From NCBI GenBank assembly GCA_029203145.1, contig CP119309.1:645001-709000 (forward strand): a stretch of 64,000 nucleotides of DNA, written 5' to 3'. The notes below the pieces were generated by a model. It did no database searches, was not told where the DNA came from, and saw only the letters and a program-made list of their open reading frames with translations. The first letter of the stretch is position 1. Each line of letters begins with the position of its first letter. The translations under genes were made by a program, and so were the position numbers. Below are positions 52,180 through 60,648 of the stretch, in pieces. Origin of the DNA: Candidatus Brevundimonas phytovorans (GTDB lineage Bacteria > Pseudomonadota > Alphaproteobacteria > Caulobacterales > Caulobacteraceae).

Positions 52180-52209
52180 GCCCCGCGAGACCTGACGGTT
52201 TCGCGGGGC
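52180..52209 (+). terminator. strong hairpin after the PQQ dehydrogenase
   Basis: A 13-pair stem with a 4-base loop, gccccgcgagacc (52180-52192) and ggtttcgcggggc (52197-52209), has one G-T pair. It starts nine bases after the stop codon. There is no T-run, so termination may need Rho, or the hairpin protects the 3' end. The downstream MFS gene may have its own promoter. Confidence 0.65.
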
Positions 52210-52261
52210 GCCTCCCGATCCGACGCCTGTCGGACCGTCCTATAGTCAGTGGATTATCCCA

Positions 52262-53575
52262 ATGGATGCAGCCCTGCCCGTCACGCCGCCGAAAAGGACC
52301 CATGTGCGATACGTCGTGCTGGCCCTGATCGCCGTCGGCACCATGATCAACTATCTGGACCGCTCGCTTCTGGCGGTCGCGGCGCCGCGCATGGCCGAGG
52401 ATCTCGCGCTGGGCGCGGCCACCATGGGCATCCTGTTTTCGGCCTTCTCATGGAGCTACGCCTTGGCCCAGATTCCGGGCGGCATGTTCCTGGACCGCTT
52501 CGGCGTGCGGCTGACCTACGCCCTGTCGGTCGGGGTGTGGTCGATCTTCACGGGCTTGCAGGGGGCGGCCACCGGTCTGACATCCCTGATCATCTATCGC
52601 CTCGGGCTCGGCGCCGCCGAGGCGCCCTGTTTCCCGGCCAACAGCCGTATCCTGGTCGCCTGGTTCCCGCAGGGCGAGCGCGCGCGCGCCCAGAGCGTCT
52701 ATTCGGTCGGCATGTATTTCGGCATCGCCTTCCTCAGCCCGGTTCTCTTCTGGGTGACGGGGACCTTCGGCTGGCGGGCCCTGTTCATCATCGCTGGCGT
52801 GATCGGCGTCCTGTTCGCGGCCCTGTTGTGGTGGGTCTATCGCGATCCCGAGCATAGCCGCAGGGTCAATCAGGCCGAGCTGGATCACATCGCGGCGGGC
52901 GGCGGCGGCGGTCTGTCGGCGGCGACGGGCAAGACGCCCTTCTCGTGGAAACAGATCGGCTGGCTGCTGAGCAAGCGCCAGATCCTGGGCGCCTCGATCG
53001 GCCAGTTCGCCACAAACGCCACGCTCGTCTTCTTCCTGACGTGGTTCCCGACCTATCTGGTGGTCGAGCGCGACATGCCCTGGCTGAAGGTTGGCTGGAT
53101 GGCGGTGCTGCCCTTCATCGCCGCCTCAGTCGGCGTGGTCTTCGGCGGTCAGTTGTCGGACGCCCTGGTCAAGCGCAGCGGCTCGGCCACCTTTGGCCGC
53201 AAGCTGCCGATCGTGGCCGGTCTGCTGTTATCCTCGACCATCATCTCTGCGGCCTTCCTGAAGTCCGACGCCCTGGTGATCGCGGTCATGTCGGTGGCCT
53301 TCTTCGGTCAGGGCATGTCCAATCTCGGCTGGACCCTGATCTCGGACGTCGCGCCCAAGAGCCTGATCGGGCTTACGGCGGGGGTGTTCAACTTCTGCAC
53401 CAATCTGGCCGGGATCGTCACGCCGATCATGATCGGCTTCATCGTCGCGGCGACCGGTTCCTTCTTCGGCGGACTGGCCATGATCGGCATCTTCGCCCTG
53501 ATCGGCGCTCTGTCCTACACCTTCCTGGTGGGGCGGGTTGAGCGCATCGCAGAGCCCTTGGCGGAGGCGGCGTGA
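52262..53575 (+). CDS. MFS transporter, anion:cation symporter (ACS) family
   Basis: 437 residues with twelve predicted membrane helices and the ACS-family opening 'VGTMINYLDRSLLAVAAPRM', followed by 'DRFGVRLTYAL' and 'GLGAAEAPCFPANSRI'. This matches the glucarate/galactonate/tartrate-type permeases. It likely moves an organic acid, perhaps the acid produced by periplasmic oxidation, across the inner membrane. ATG 52262 has no strong ribosome-binding site. Its stop overlaps the start of the cytochrome gene. Confidence 0.9.
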   Translation: MDAALPVTPPKRTHVRYVVLALIAVGTMINYLDRSLLAVAAPRMAEDLALGAATMGILFSAFSWSYALAQIPGGMFLDRFGVRLTYALSVGVWSIFTGLQGAATGLTSLIIYRLGLGAAEAPCFPANSRILVAWFPQGERARAQSVYSVGMYFGIAFLSPVLFWVTGTFGWRALFIIAGVIGVLFAALLWWVYRDPEHSRRVNQAELDHIAAGGGGGLSAATGKTPFSWKQIGWLLSKRQILGASIGQFATNATLVFFLTWFPTYLVVERDMPWLKVGWMAVLPFIAASVGVVFGGQLSDALVKRSGSATFGRKLPIVAGLLLSSTIISAAFLKSDALVIAVMSVAFFGQGMSNLGWTLISDVAPKSLIGLTAGVFNFCTNLAGIVTPIMIGFIVAATGSFFGGLAMIGIFALIGALSYTFLVGRVERIAEPLAEAA

Positions 53576-54108
53576 TGGCGAAGTCCCTTCCGATGTCCAT
53601 GCCGCATCTGGGCGCGGGTCTTGTGATCGCGCTGGCCGTGGGACTGTCCGGCTGTGAGCCGTCCAAGCCGGCTGACGGGTCCAACAAGGCTGTCGCCGCA
53701 GAGGCCGCGGCGCCGTCTGCACCCGTTCCTGATGTGCCTGAAGCCGCCGCCGCGATCGCCCCCGAGGCGGCCCCTGTCGAGGCCGCCCTGGCGCCCGAGA
53801 CCGTCGCGGCGCCGCTAGCCCCGGCCAAGGCGCCGCCGCCTGTTCAGGCGGTTGCACCGCCCCCTCCGCCGCCCCAGCCGGTCAAGGCGGCCATCCAGCC
53901 CGGCGTCCTGCCCCAAGGCGCGGGCCGCAACGTCGCTCAGCGTCTGTGCGGGACCTGTCATTCCCTGATCCTGGTCACAGCCAACGGACATACGGAGGCG
54001 GAGTGGGATTCCATCGTCGCTCGCATGGAGTCGAACGGGATGCAGGCCTCGGCGGACGACATCAACACGGTCATCGACTATCTGTCTAAGGCCCTGCCGC
54101 CGCGCTAG
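53575..54108 (+). CDS. monoheme cytochrome c lipoprotein
   Basis: 177 residues. A lipoprotein signal peptide has lipobox 'GLSGC' (Cys27). A long Ala/Pro-rich linker (about residues 30-110) ends in a hexaproline run. The heme domain has C-G-T-C-H (Cys125 to His129), then 'HTEAEWDSIVARMESNGM' and 'INTVIDYLSK'. The same arrangement occurs in the cytochrome at 39627. The linker would let the heme domain reach across the periplasm from its membrane anchor. ATG 53575 overlaps the MFS stop (TGATG); GTG 53572 is an alternative. It is the probable electron acceptor for the PQQ dehydrogenase. Confidence 0.88.
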   Translation: MAKSLPMSMPHLGAGLVIALAVGLSGCEPSKPADGSNKAVAAEAAAPSAPVPDVPEAAAAIAPEAAPVEAALAPETVAAPLAPAKAPPPVQAVAPPPPPPQPVKAAIQPGVLPQGAGRNVAQRLCGTCHSLILVTANGHTEAEWDSIVARMESNGMQASADDINTVIDYLSKALPPR

Positions 54109-54129
54109 GCGATCGACAAGGACGTCTCA

Positions 54130-56151
54130 GTGATAGAGTTTCAGCCGCAAACCACGACCGTTGACGATGTCATTGTCACCGCCGCCCGTCTTCCCCCGGC
54201 GGCGGGGGAGGCGGCCTTCTCGGTGATCCGTCTGGGCGAGGAGGCGCTGTCGACCTCGACCCGGCTCGATGAAGCCCTGGCCACGGTTCCGGCGGTGTCC
54301 CTGTTCCGGCGGACCTCCAGTCTGGCGGCCAATCCGACGACGCAGGGTATATCCCTGCGCGCCATCGCCCCCTCGGGCGCGGGTCGGACGCTGGTGACGC
54401 TGGACGGCGTGCCGCTGAACGATCCCTTCGGCGGCTGGGTGATCTGGTCGCAACTGCCGACCGAGAGTATCGAGAGTCTGGACATCGTGCGCGGCGCGGG
54501 GGCCGGGCCCTATGGCGCGGGCGCCCTGACCGGGGTGATCCAGTTGAGAGAGCGCGAGCGCGGCGGGGTGCTGGACGCCTCGATAGGCGAGCGCGGCGGC
54601 GCGCGGCTGGCGGGGGCGGGCGGCGTCGACGCCGGGCCGGCGCGCCTGACCGGCTCGGTTCTGTATGAGGCCAGCGACGGCTATGTGCCTGTGCGCGGCG
54701 TGGCGGCGGGGGCGGCGGACACGCCGCTGGATCTCGAGGCCAAAAGCGCGTCCCTGCGTGCGGATGCGCCGCTCGGCGACGCCGCCCTGTCGCTGCGCGC
54801 CGGCGCCTATGAAGAGGATCGCGGATCCGGCCTGGCGGGCGCCCGCTCGACCGCCAGCGGCCATGTGCTGTCGGCCACCGTCGCGCGTCAGGCTACTGCT
54901 GACCAGGCGGGCTGGCGGCTGCAAGCCTGGCGGCGCGAGAGCGACTTCGCCAATACCTCGGTCGCCGTCGCCGCGGACCGGGCGACGACCACCCCCGCCA
55001 ACAACCAGTACGAGACGCCCGCGACAGGCTGGGGCCTGAACGCCGCCCTGCGCGGTCGCCGCGACGGCCTGTGGGGGCGGCGTCTGGAATGGGAGCTCGG
55101 CGCCGACGCTCGCTCCAACGAGGGGGAGACCCACGAATTGTTCCGCTACATGGCCGGCGACTACACGCGAGACCGCATCGCCGGGGGCGAGGCCTCGGTG
55201 GCGGGCGTCTATGGCGAGGGTTCGCTGGAGAACGGGCCGTGGCTGTTCGCCGGGGGTCTTCGGCTGGACGGCTGGAAGAATGAAAACGGGCGTCGGCTGG
55301 AGCGTGATCGGGCCACCGGCGCGCCGACGCTGGACGAGGCCGATCCCGAACGCTCGGGCGAGGTGGTCAGCGCTCGTCTGGCGGCGCGGCGCATGATCGG
55401 CGGCGGCTGGGCGGCGCGGGCGGCGGCCTATTCAGGCTTCCGACCCGCCACGCTGAACGAACTGCATCGGCCCTTCCGCGTTGGCAACGACCTGACCGAG
55501 GCCAACGCCGGTCTGGTCCCTGAGACCCTGCAAGGCGTCGAGGCGGGACTGGCGTTCGAGGGGCCGATCGCGGCCCTGACGGCGACCCTGTTCTGGAACC
55601 GGATCGAGGACGCCCTCGTCAACGTGACCGTCGGCGAGGGGCCTGGGACCTTCCCCCGCGCGGGCTTTGTGCCCGCCGGCGGCGTATTGCGTCAGCGCCA
55701 GAACGCCGGGACCATCGAGGCGACAGGGTTGGAGATCAGCGCCCGACAGACCGTGCGCGGCGGGCTGGACCTCACGGGCGCCGTGTCGATCACTGACGCC
55801 CGCGTGGACGGCGGGACGTCGGCGCCGCAACTGACCGGCCTGCGCCCGGCCCAGGCCCCGATCTGGAGCGCCTCGGCCGGGATCGACTGGCGCGCCAGCG
55901 ACCGCCTGACGCTTACCGCTCGCGCTCGGTATGAGAGCAAGCGCTTTGAAGACGACCTGAACAGCCGGGTTCTGGGCGCAGCGGTGACGGCGGATGTTCG
56001 CGCCGACTGGCGGGTTAGCGACACCGCATCGCTGTGGCTGGCCGCTGACAACCTGTTCGATGTCGATGTCGAGGTGTCGGAGACCGGGAACGGCGTCGAA
56101 GGTTTTGGTCCTCCGCGCCTGCTTAGTGCTGGGCTGCGGCTGAGCTACTGA
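54130..56151 (+). CDS. TonB-dependent receptor lacking a recognisable signal peptide
   Basis: 673 residues. It begins almost directly with a TonB-box/plug segment ('DDVIVTAARLP' at about residue 12), then plug blocks 'TQGISLRAIAPSGAGRTLVTLDGVPLNDPFGGW' and 'IESLDIVRGAGAGPYGAGALTG', and a barrel ending 'GLRLSY'. No export signal precedes the plug from the GTG at 54130. The frame upstream is closed by the TAG of the cytochrome gene at 54106, which is in the same frame. Either the true start or signal was lost, there is an unresolved sequence error, or the TAG is not an absolute stop. It is the last gene of the cluster and overlaps the convergent kinase gene by 7 bases. Confidence 0.82.
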   Translation: MIEFQPQTTTVDDVIVTAARLPPAAGEAAFSVIRLGEEALSTSTRLDEALATVPAVSLFRRTSSLAANPTTQGISLRAIAPSGAGRTLVTLDGVPLNDPFGGWVIWSQLPTESIESLDIVRGAGAGPYGAGALTGVIQLRERERGGVLDASIGERGGARLAGAGGVDAGPARLTGSVLYEASDGYVPVRGVAAGAADTPLDLEAKSASLRADAPLGDAALSLRAGAYEEDRGSGLAGARSTASGHVLSATVARQATADQAGWRLQAWRRESDFANTSVAVAADRATTTPANNQYETPATGWGLNAALRGRRDGLWGRRLEWELGADARSNEGETHELFRYMAGDYTRDRIAGGEASVAGVYGEGSLENGPWLFAGGLRLDGWKNENGRRLERDRATGAPTLDEADPERSGEVVSARLAARRMIGGGWAARAAAYSGFRPATLNELHRPFRVGNDLTEANAGLVPETLQGVEAGLAFEGPIAALTATLFWNRIEDALVNVTVGEGPGTFPRAGFVPAGGVLRQRQNAGTIEATGLEISARQTVRGGLDLTGAVSITDARVDGGTSAPQLTGLRPAQAPIWSASAGIDWRASDRLTLTARARYESKRFEDDLNSRVLGAAVTADVRADWRVSDTASLWLAADNLFDVDVEVSETGNGVEGFGPPRLLSAGLRLSY

Positions 56152-57491
56152 CCGCTTCCGGCCGCCCAGCAGATTTCGACGCGAAGGCCGCCCAGAACCG
56201 AGCGGGTCAGTTGCAGCCTGCCGCCGGTGTTTTCCGCATAGGTGCGGGCGATCGACAGGCCGAGCCCTTGTCCCGCCGCCTGTTCGTCTAGGCGGACGCC
56301 GCGACCGGCTGCGACATCGGTCCGTTCGACGGGGATGCCGGGACCGTCGTCCTCTACGGCCAGGACCAGTCCGCTGTTGGCGTGGGCGACGGCGGTGATC
56401 GAAACACGACGCCGCGCAAAGCGGGCGGCGTTCTCCATCAACGGACCGAGCAGGTCTGTCAGGTCATCGCGGTTCAGGGGGGCGGTCAGGGCGTCAGGAA
56501 TGTCGATCGAGAAGGCCAGGGCTTCGCCGGCTTCCGTCTGTTCCAGCACCTGAACCAGTTGTTCGACCACATCCAGAACCGGCGCCGATCCGCCGCGCGA
56601 CTGGCCGGCAAGGCGGCTGCGGGTTAGTTCGGCCTCGACCGTGGCGCGCATGGCGTCGATGGCGCGGTCCAGCCGGTCGGCGGCCTCGACGGCGCCGGTC
56701 TCGCGCAGGCGGTGGCTCTGGGTTTTTAGCGCGGACAGGGGGGTCTTCAGGCCGTGGGCCAGGTCGGACGCCCGCCCGCGCGCCTGGGTCAGGTCCTGTT
56801 CGCGCGCGGCGACCAGATCATTCAGCGCCTCGGTCAAGGGGCGCAACTCGTTGAGCCTGGCCGAGGGCAGGCGGTGGCTGGGGCTGGCGCGCAGGTCGGC
56901 CAGGTCGCGGCGGATGTCGGCCAGGGGGCGCAGGCCTAGTTGCACCTGCACCCAGGCGGCGGCCAGAAGCACCAGCCAGAGCCCGGCGAGGAATAGGGCC
57001 AGCTCCAGATTGAACTCACCCTGGGCCGAGGCGATCTCGTCCTGATCCTGGGCGATCTGGATCAGAACCGGCGTCTGTTGCTCGCCGACACGGATTTCGC
57101 GCTCGAGCACCGCGACGGGTTCGCCAAAGGGGCCGTCGGCGCGACGCAGCCGCCATGTGCTGGACGGCGCGTCATTCGGGCGGGGCAGGGCGGCGTCCCA
57201 GAGCGAGCGCGAGCGCGCGGTCTGGGCCTCGGTCGAAACCTGCCAATAGAAGCCGCCGGCGGGGGTGTCGAAACGGAGGTCGGCGGGTGGCGTCGTCACG
57301 CTCAACCGACCGGCGGGGTCCAGTTCGGCGGCGGCGGCGATGCGGGTGGCGTCGCGGGTCAGTTCCAGCGTCAGGCGGCGTTCCAGATGCCGCGCGAACA
57401 GCAGGCTCATGAACAGCCAGGCGACGATCAGGGCGACCAGGATGGCCGCGCCGCCGCCGAGCAACAGCCGCCAGCGCAGCGAACGCAGCAT
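56145..57491 (-). CDS. sensor histidine kinase (PhoQ/QseC-like)
   Basis: 448 residues. Two membrane segments (about residues 10-32 and 168-188) enclose a periplasmic sensor region of about 135 residues, followed by a HAMP-like linker. The dimerisation helix has the phosphorylated His in 'SDLAHGLKTPLSAL'. The ATPase domain has N-box 'ENAARFA', G1 'EDDGPGIP' and G2 'GQGLGLSIA'. It is translationally coupled to the response regulator (ATGA at 57491). The order PepSY-regulator-kinase suggests the PepSY protein modulates sensing. Confidence 0.92.
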   Translation of the reverse strand: MLRSLRWRLLLGGGAAILVALIVAWLFMSLLFARHLERRLTLELTRDATRIAAAAELDPAGRLSVTTPPADLRFDTPAGGFYWQVSTEAQTARSRSLWDAALPRPNDAPSSTWRLRRADGPFGEPVAVLEREIRVGEQQTPVLIQIAQDQDEIASAQGEFNLELALFLAGLWLVLLAAAWVQVQLGLRPLADIRRDLADLRASPSHRLPSARLNELRPLTEALNDLVAAREQDLTQARGRASDLAHGLKTPLSALKTQSHRLRETGAVEAADRLDRAIDAMRATVEAELTRSRLAGQSRGGSAPVLDVVEQLVQVLEQTEAGEALAFSIDIPDALTAPLNRDDLTDLLGPLMENAARFARRRVSITAVAHANSGLVLAVEDDGPGIPVERTDVAAGRGVRLDEQAAGQGLGLSIARTYAENTGGRLQLTRSVLGGLRVEICWAAGSGQ

Positions 57492-58153
57492 CAGTCGGCG
57501 CCCTGCAACAGATAGCCGAAGCCGCGCCGGGTGCTGATGACCTCGCCGCCGAACTTGCGACGAAGACGCGCGACGATGGCCTCGATGGCGTTGGTGTCCG
57601 AGGTCTCGGCGACGCCATAGAGATGCTCGGCCAGTTCGCCCGCCGAAACCGCGCGGCCGGGCTGGTGGCCCAGATAGTCGAGCAGTCGGAACTCCAGCGG
57701 CGACAGGCGGGCCGGGGCGCCGTCGAACGAGGCGCTCATCCGTGCGGTGTCGAGCCGCAGCCGGCCAATGTCGATGACGCTGGAGGTGCGACCCGCCTGA
57801 CGCCGGACCAGGCCGCGCAGCCGGGCGATCAACTCGCCCATCTCGAACGGCTTGGCCAGATAGTCGTCGGCCCCGGCCTCGATGCCCTCGACCTTTTCGG
57901 TCCAGGCGCCGCGCGCCGAGACGATCAGGACGGGGAAGGCGCGGCCGGCCGCGCGCCAGCGGCGCAGCGTCGACAGCCCGTCCAGACGCGGAAGGCCCAG
58001 GTCCAGAACCGCGATGGCGTAGTCCTCGACGTCGCCTGCATACCAGGCGGCCTCGCCGTCAGACACGACATCGACGATGAAACCCGCGGCCTCGATGGCG
58101 CGCTTCAGGTCGGCCTGAATATCGGGATCGTCCTCGACGACGAGACAGCGCAT
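57491..58153 (-). CDS. OmpR/PhoB-family response regulator
   Basis: 220 residues. The receiver has the acidic pocket 'VVEDDPDI', phosphoacceptor Asp51 in 'VLDLGLP' and conserved Lys in 'YLAKPFEMGEL'. The C-terminal winged helix includes 'LSPLEFRLLDYL' and 'NAIEAIVARLRRK'. ATG 58153 was chosen because the receiver starts there; it overlaps the PepSY stop. The direct repeats at 58503-58519 in the promoter region are candidate binding sites. Confidence 0.93.
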   Translation of the reverse strand: MRCLVVEDDPDIQADLKRAIEAAGFIVDVVSDGEAAWYAGDVEDYAIAVLDLGLPRLDGLSTLRRWRAAGRAFPVLIVSARGAWTEKVEGIEAGADDYLAKPFEMGELIARLRGLVRRQAGRTSSVIDIGRLRLDTARMSASFDGAPARLSPLEFRLLDYLGHQPGRAVSAGELAEHLYGVAETSDTNAIEAIVARLRRKFGGEVISTRRGFGYLLQGAD

Positions 58154-58479
58154 CAGTCGTCCTTGACCTCCAGAACGACGCCGGTGCGGGCGTCGATCCG
58201 CAGTTTGCGGACCCGTCCGGCGGGCGTCAGCACCTTTACCTTGTAGCGCCAACCTTCGCGGTGTCGATCCAGTTCAACCTCGATGACGTCGCCGGGCTCG
58301 GCGCGCTGGGCGATCGCCAGGATGCGGGTCAGGGGCAGGATCTCTCCGCGTCGCAGCGCTCCGCGGGCCGCGACGTGGTCGTCGTCCTCCGCCAGGGCGG
58401 CGGTGGCGGGCGCCAGGGCCATCAGGCCGGCCAGCAGGGCGAGGGGCGCATGGCGCCGGGAAAGACCGTTGGGTTTCAT
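58153..58479 (-). CDS. PepSY-domain periplasmic protein
   Basis: 108 residues: a signal peptide (to about residue 30, 'ATAALA') and a single PepSY domain with 'ARGALRRGEILPLTRILAIA', 'GDVIEVELDRHREGWRYKVKVL' and 'RIDARTGVVLEVKDD'. It is the first gene of the two-component operon; its stop overlaps the regulator ATG. PepSY proteins often accompany PhoPQ-like systems and are thought to act in the periplasm as modulators. The frame is open far upstream across the divergent receptor gene, but only this segment is a gene. Confidence 0.9.
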   Translation of the reverse strand: MKPNGLSRRHAPLALLAGLMALAPATAALAEDDDHVAARGALRRGEILPLTRILAIAQRAEPGDVIEVELDRHREGWRYKVKVLTPAGRVRKLRIDARTGVVLEVKDD

Positions 58480-58587
58480 GGCGGCCACCCTGCCGCAGCC
58501 AAGCTGACAACAGGCTGACGGTTTGCCGCGCCCGCCTGTCAGGAAGGCGGGCCTAAGGCTGTGGCTCTGACGTTGAGAGGGGCCGCC
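58480..58587. promoter_or_regulatory. divergent promoter between the PepSY-TCS operon and a TBDR
   Basis: 108 bases contain two direct copies of gctgac at 58503-58508 and 58514-58519. The 11-base spacing is typical of OmpR-family dimer sites. A 6-base relative, tctgac, lies at 58566-58571. An 8-pair hairpin, gcccgcct/aggcgggc, is at 58530-58552. The layout suggests that the response regulator controls both its own operon and the receptor gene. Confidence 0.5.
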
Positions 58588-60648
58588 ATGCGATCGAACA
58601 TCCAGACCCAAGCCGTGCTGATGAGCGGCGTCGCCGCCGCGGTCCTGCTGTTTGGCGCAGCGGCGGCTTCGGCGCAGACGGCGCCTGATGGAACGACCGG
58701 CGTCACGGCCTATCCCGCCAGCGCGTTCGCCGCCTCGGCCCCGGCCAGCGCGCGGGAAATGCTGGACCGGACGCCGGGCTTTGCTCTGGTCGAGCCGGAC
58801 GCCGATGTGCGCGGCTATTCCGGCGCGCAGGGCAATGTCCTGATCGACGGGGTGCGGCCCGCCAGCAAGCGCGAGAACGTATCGGACCTGTTGCGGCGCA
58901 TTCCGGCGGGAACGGTTGAGCGGATCGAACTGATCCGGGGCGGGGCCGGCGGCGTCGACATGGGCGGCTATGCGGTCCTGGCCAATGTGGTGCGCAGGCA
59001 CGTGGTCGACGCCGAAGGCATGGTCGAGATCGGCGCCCTGTCTTCGACTGACGGCTGGTTCTCGCCCAGCGGACAGGCGCAATATACGCGGCGCTGGGGC
59101 GCGCGGTCGCTGGAGCTGTCGGCCAAGCTGGAGCCGGACTTCGACGACGACAGCGGCGACGGCCCGATCTGGACCGAGACGCCCGGCGGCGCAGTGACCG
59201 AGCGCTTCCACGAAGACACGCGCAAGGTCCAGCACGCGGCCGAGGTCGCCGCCAACTGGACGCAGCCTCTGGCCGGAGGCCGTTTCAACGTCACGGCGGC
59301 GGTGCGCGGCGATCGGGCGCGGGCGGATACGGTGATCCAGTCGCTGGACGACGCCGACGACCGTGAAGACGTCGCCGCGCGCGAGGAATTCATCGAGGGC
59401 GAACTGGGCGCGCGCTATCAACGCAGCCTCGGGACGGCGACGACGCTGGAGGCTCTGGCCAGCCAGCGCCTGGGGCGGCTGAGCGGCGATGAGAAGTCGC
59501 AACAGGGCGCCGACAGCGAGAGCTTTGATGAAACCACCCGTACCGGCGAGAGCATCGCCCGGATCGACCTGACCCACCGCCGCTCGGACCAGCTGTCGCT
59601 GTCGGCCGGGCTGGAGGGGGCGTTCAACTTCCTCGAAAGCGAGGCGCGGCTGCAGGAGAACGGCGCGCCGGTCTTCCTGCCCGGCTCCGATGTGCGCATC
59701 GAAGAGCGGCGGATCGAGGGTTCGCTCGGCGCGACCTGGACCCCGGTCGAGGCGGTGATTGTCGAGGCAGGGTTGCGGGTCGAGGGCTCGACCATCACCC
59801 AGACCGGCGACAGTCCGCTGGAACGCGACTTCACCTACGCCAAGCCGCGTCTGGCCCTGACCTGGGACATGGACGCGCAGAACCAACTGCGACTGGCCGT
59901 GTCGCGCGAGGTAGGACAGCTGGACTTTGGCGAGTTCGTCGCCTCGGCCTCCCTGTCCACCGGGGTGGTCGCGGTCGGCAATGCGGCGCTGGAGCCGGAC
60001 AAGAGCTGGCGCTTTTCCGCGGCCTGGGAGCGCAGCTTCTGGGACGACGCCTCCCTGACCCTGACCTGGACCCATGATCAGATCAGCGATGTGGTGGACC
60101 GGGTGCTGATCGTGACCGACGACGCTGTGTTCGACGCGCCGGGCAATATCGGTGACGGCCGGCGCGACACGTTGGCGATCGATCTGAACACGCCGCTGGA
60201 CCGGTTGGGGATCAGGGGCGGGCAACTGCGCGCATCCATGCTGTGGCGCACCAGCCGCGTCACGGATCCGGTCACTGGCGAGGCGCGCGACATTTCGGAA
60301 GAGAAGCCGGTCGAGGGCGAGGTGGCCTTTACCCAGGCGATGCCGCAGTGGCGGATGAACTGGGGCGTGACGGTTGAGCACATCGCCGAGCGCAAGACCC
60401 GCTATCGCTTTGACGACGTGCGGCGCCGCTCCGAGGACCTGGGATGGACGATCTTCGCCGAGCGACGGATGGGCGACCGCTGGCGGCTGCGGGCCGAGGC
60501 GACGGACCTGTTCGGTCGCGACTTTCATGAGACGCGCGACAAGTACGACGGCCCGCGTGCGACCGGCGCGCTGGAAGAGATCGAGCGACGCGAACGCCGC
60601 TCGCCGGGCTACGTCAGCCTGACCTTGCGCCGTAGTATGGGCGGCTAG
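58588..60648 (+). CDS. TonB-dependent receptor controlled with the PepSY two-component system
   Basis: 686 residues. Signal peptide to about residue 30 ('AAASAQ'). The plug domain has 'MLDRTPGFALV', 'GNVLIDGVRPASKRENVSDLLRRIP', 'TVERIELIRGG' and 'VLANVVRR'. The rest is a barrel. The ligand is unknown. ATG 58588 follows GAGAGGGG; the frame upstream has no signal peptide. It is divergent from the PepSY-regulator-kinase operon. Its last 35 bases overlap the convergent phosphatase gene. It ends 'RRSMGG' rather than the usual aromatic residue, so the C-terminus may have been extended or altered at the overlap. Confidence 0.88.
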   Translation: MRSNIQTQAVLMSGVAAAVLLFGAAAASAQTAPDGTTGVTAYPASAFAASAPASAREMLDRTPGFALVEPDADVRGYSGAQGNVLIDGVRPASKRENVSDLLRRIPAGTVERIELIRGGAGGVDMGGYAVLANVVRRHVVDAEGMVEIGALSSTDGWFSPSGQAQYTRRWGARSLELSAKLEPDFDDDSGDGPIWTETPGGAVTERFHEDTRKVQHAAEVAANWTQPLAGGRFNVTAAVRGDRARADTVIQSLDDADDREDVAAREEFIEGELGARYQRSLGTATTLEALASQRLGRLSGDEKSQQGADSESFDETTRTGESIARIDLTHRRSDQLSLSAGLEGAFNFLESEARLQENGAPVFLPGSDVRIEERRIEGSLGATWTPVEAVIVEAGLRVEGSTITQTGDSPLERDFTYAKPRLALTWDMDAQNQLRLAVSREVGQLDFGEFVASASLSTGVVAVGNAALEPDKSWRFSAAWERSFWDDASLTLTWTHDQISDVVDRVLIVTDDAVFDAPGNIGDGRRDTLAIDLNTPLDRLGIRGGQLRASMLWRTSRVTDPVTGEARDISEEKPVEGEVAFTQAMPQWRMNWGVTVEHIAERKTRYRFDDVRRRSEDLGWTIFAERRMGDRWRLRAEATDLFGRDFHETRDKYDGPRATGALEEIERRERRSPGYVSLTLRRSMGG

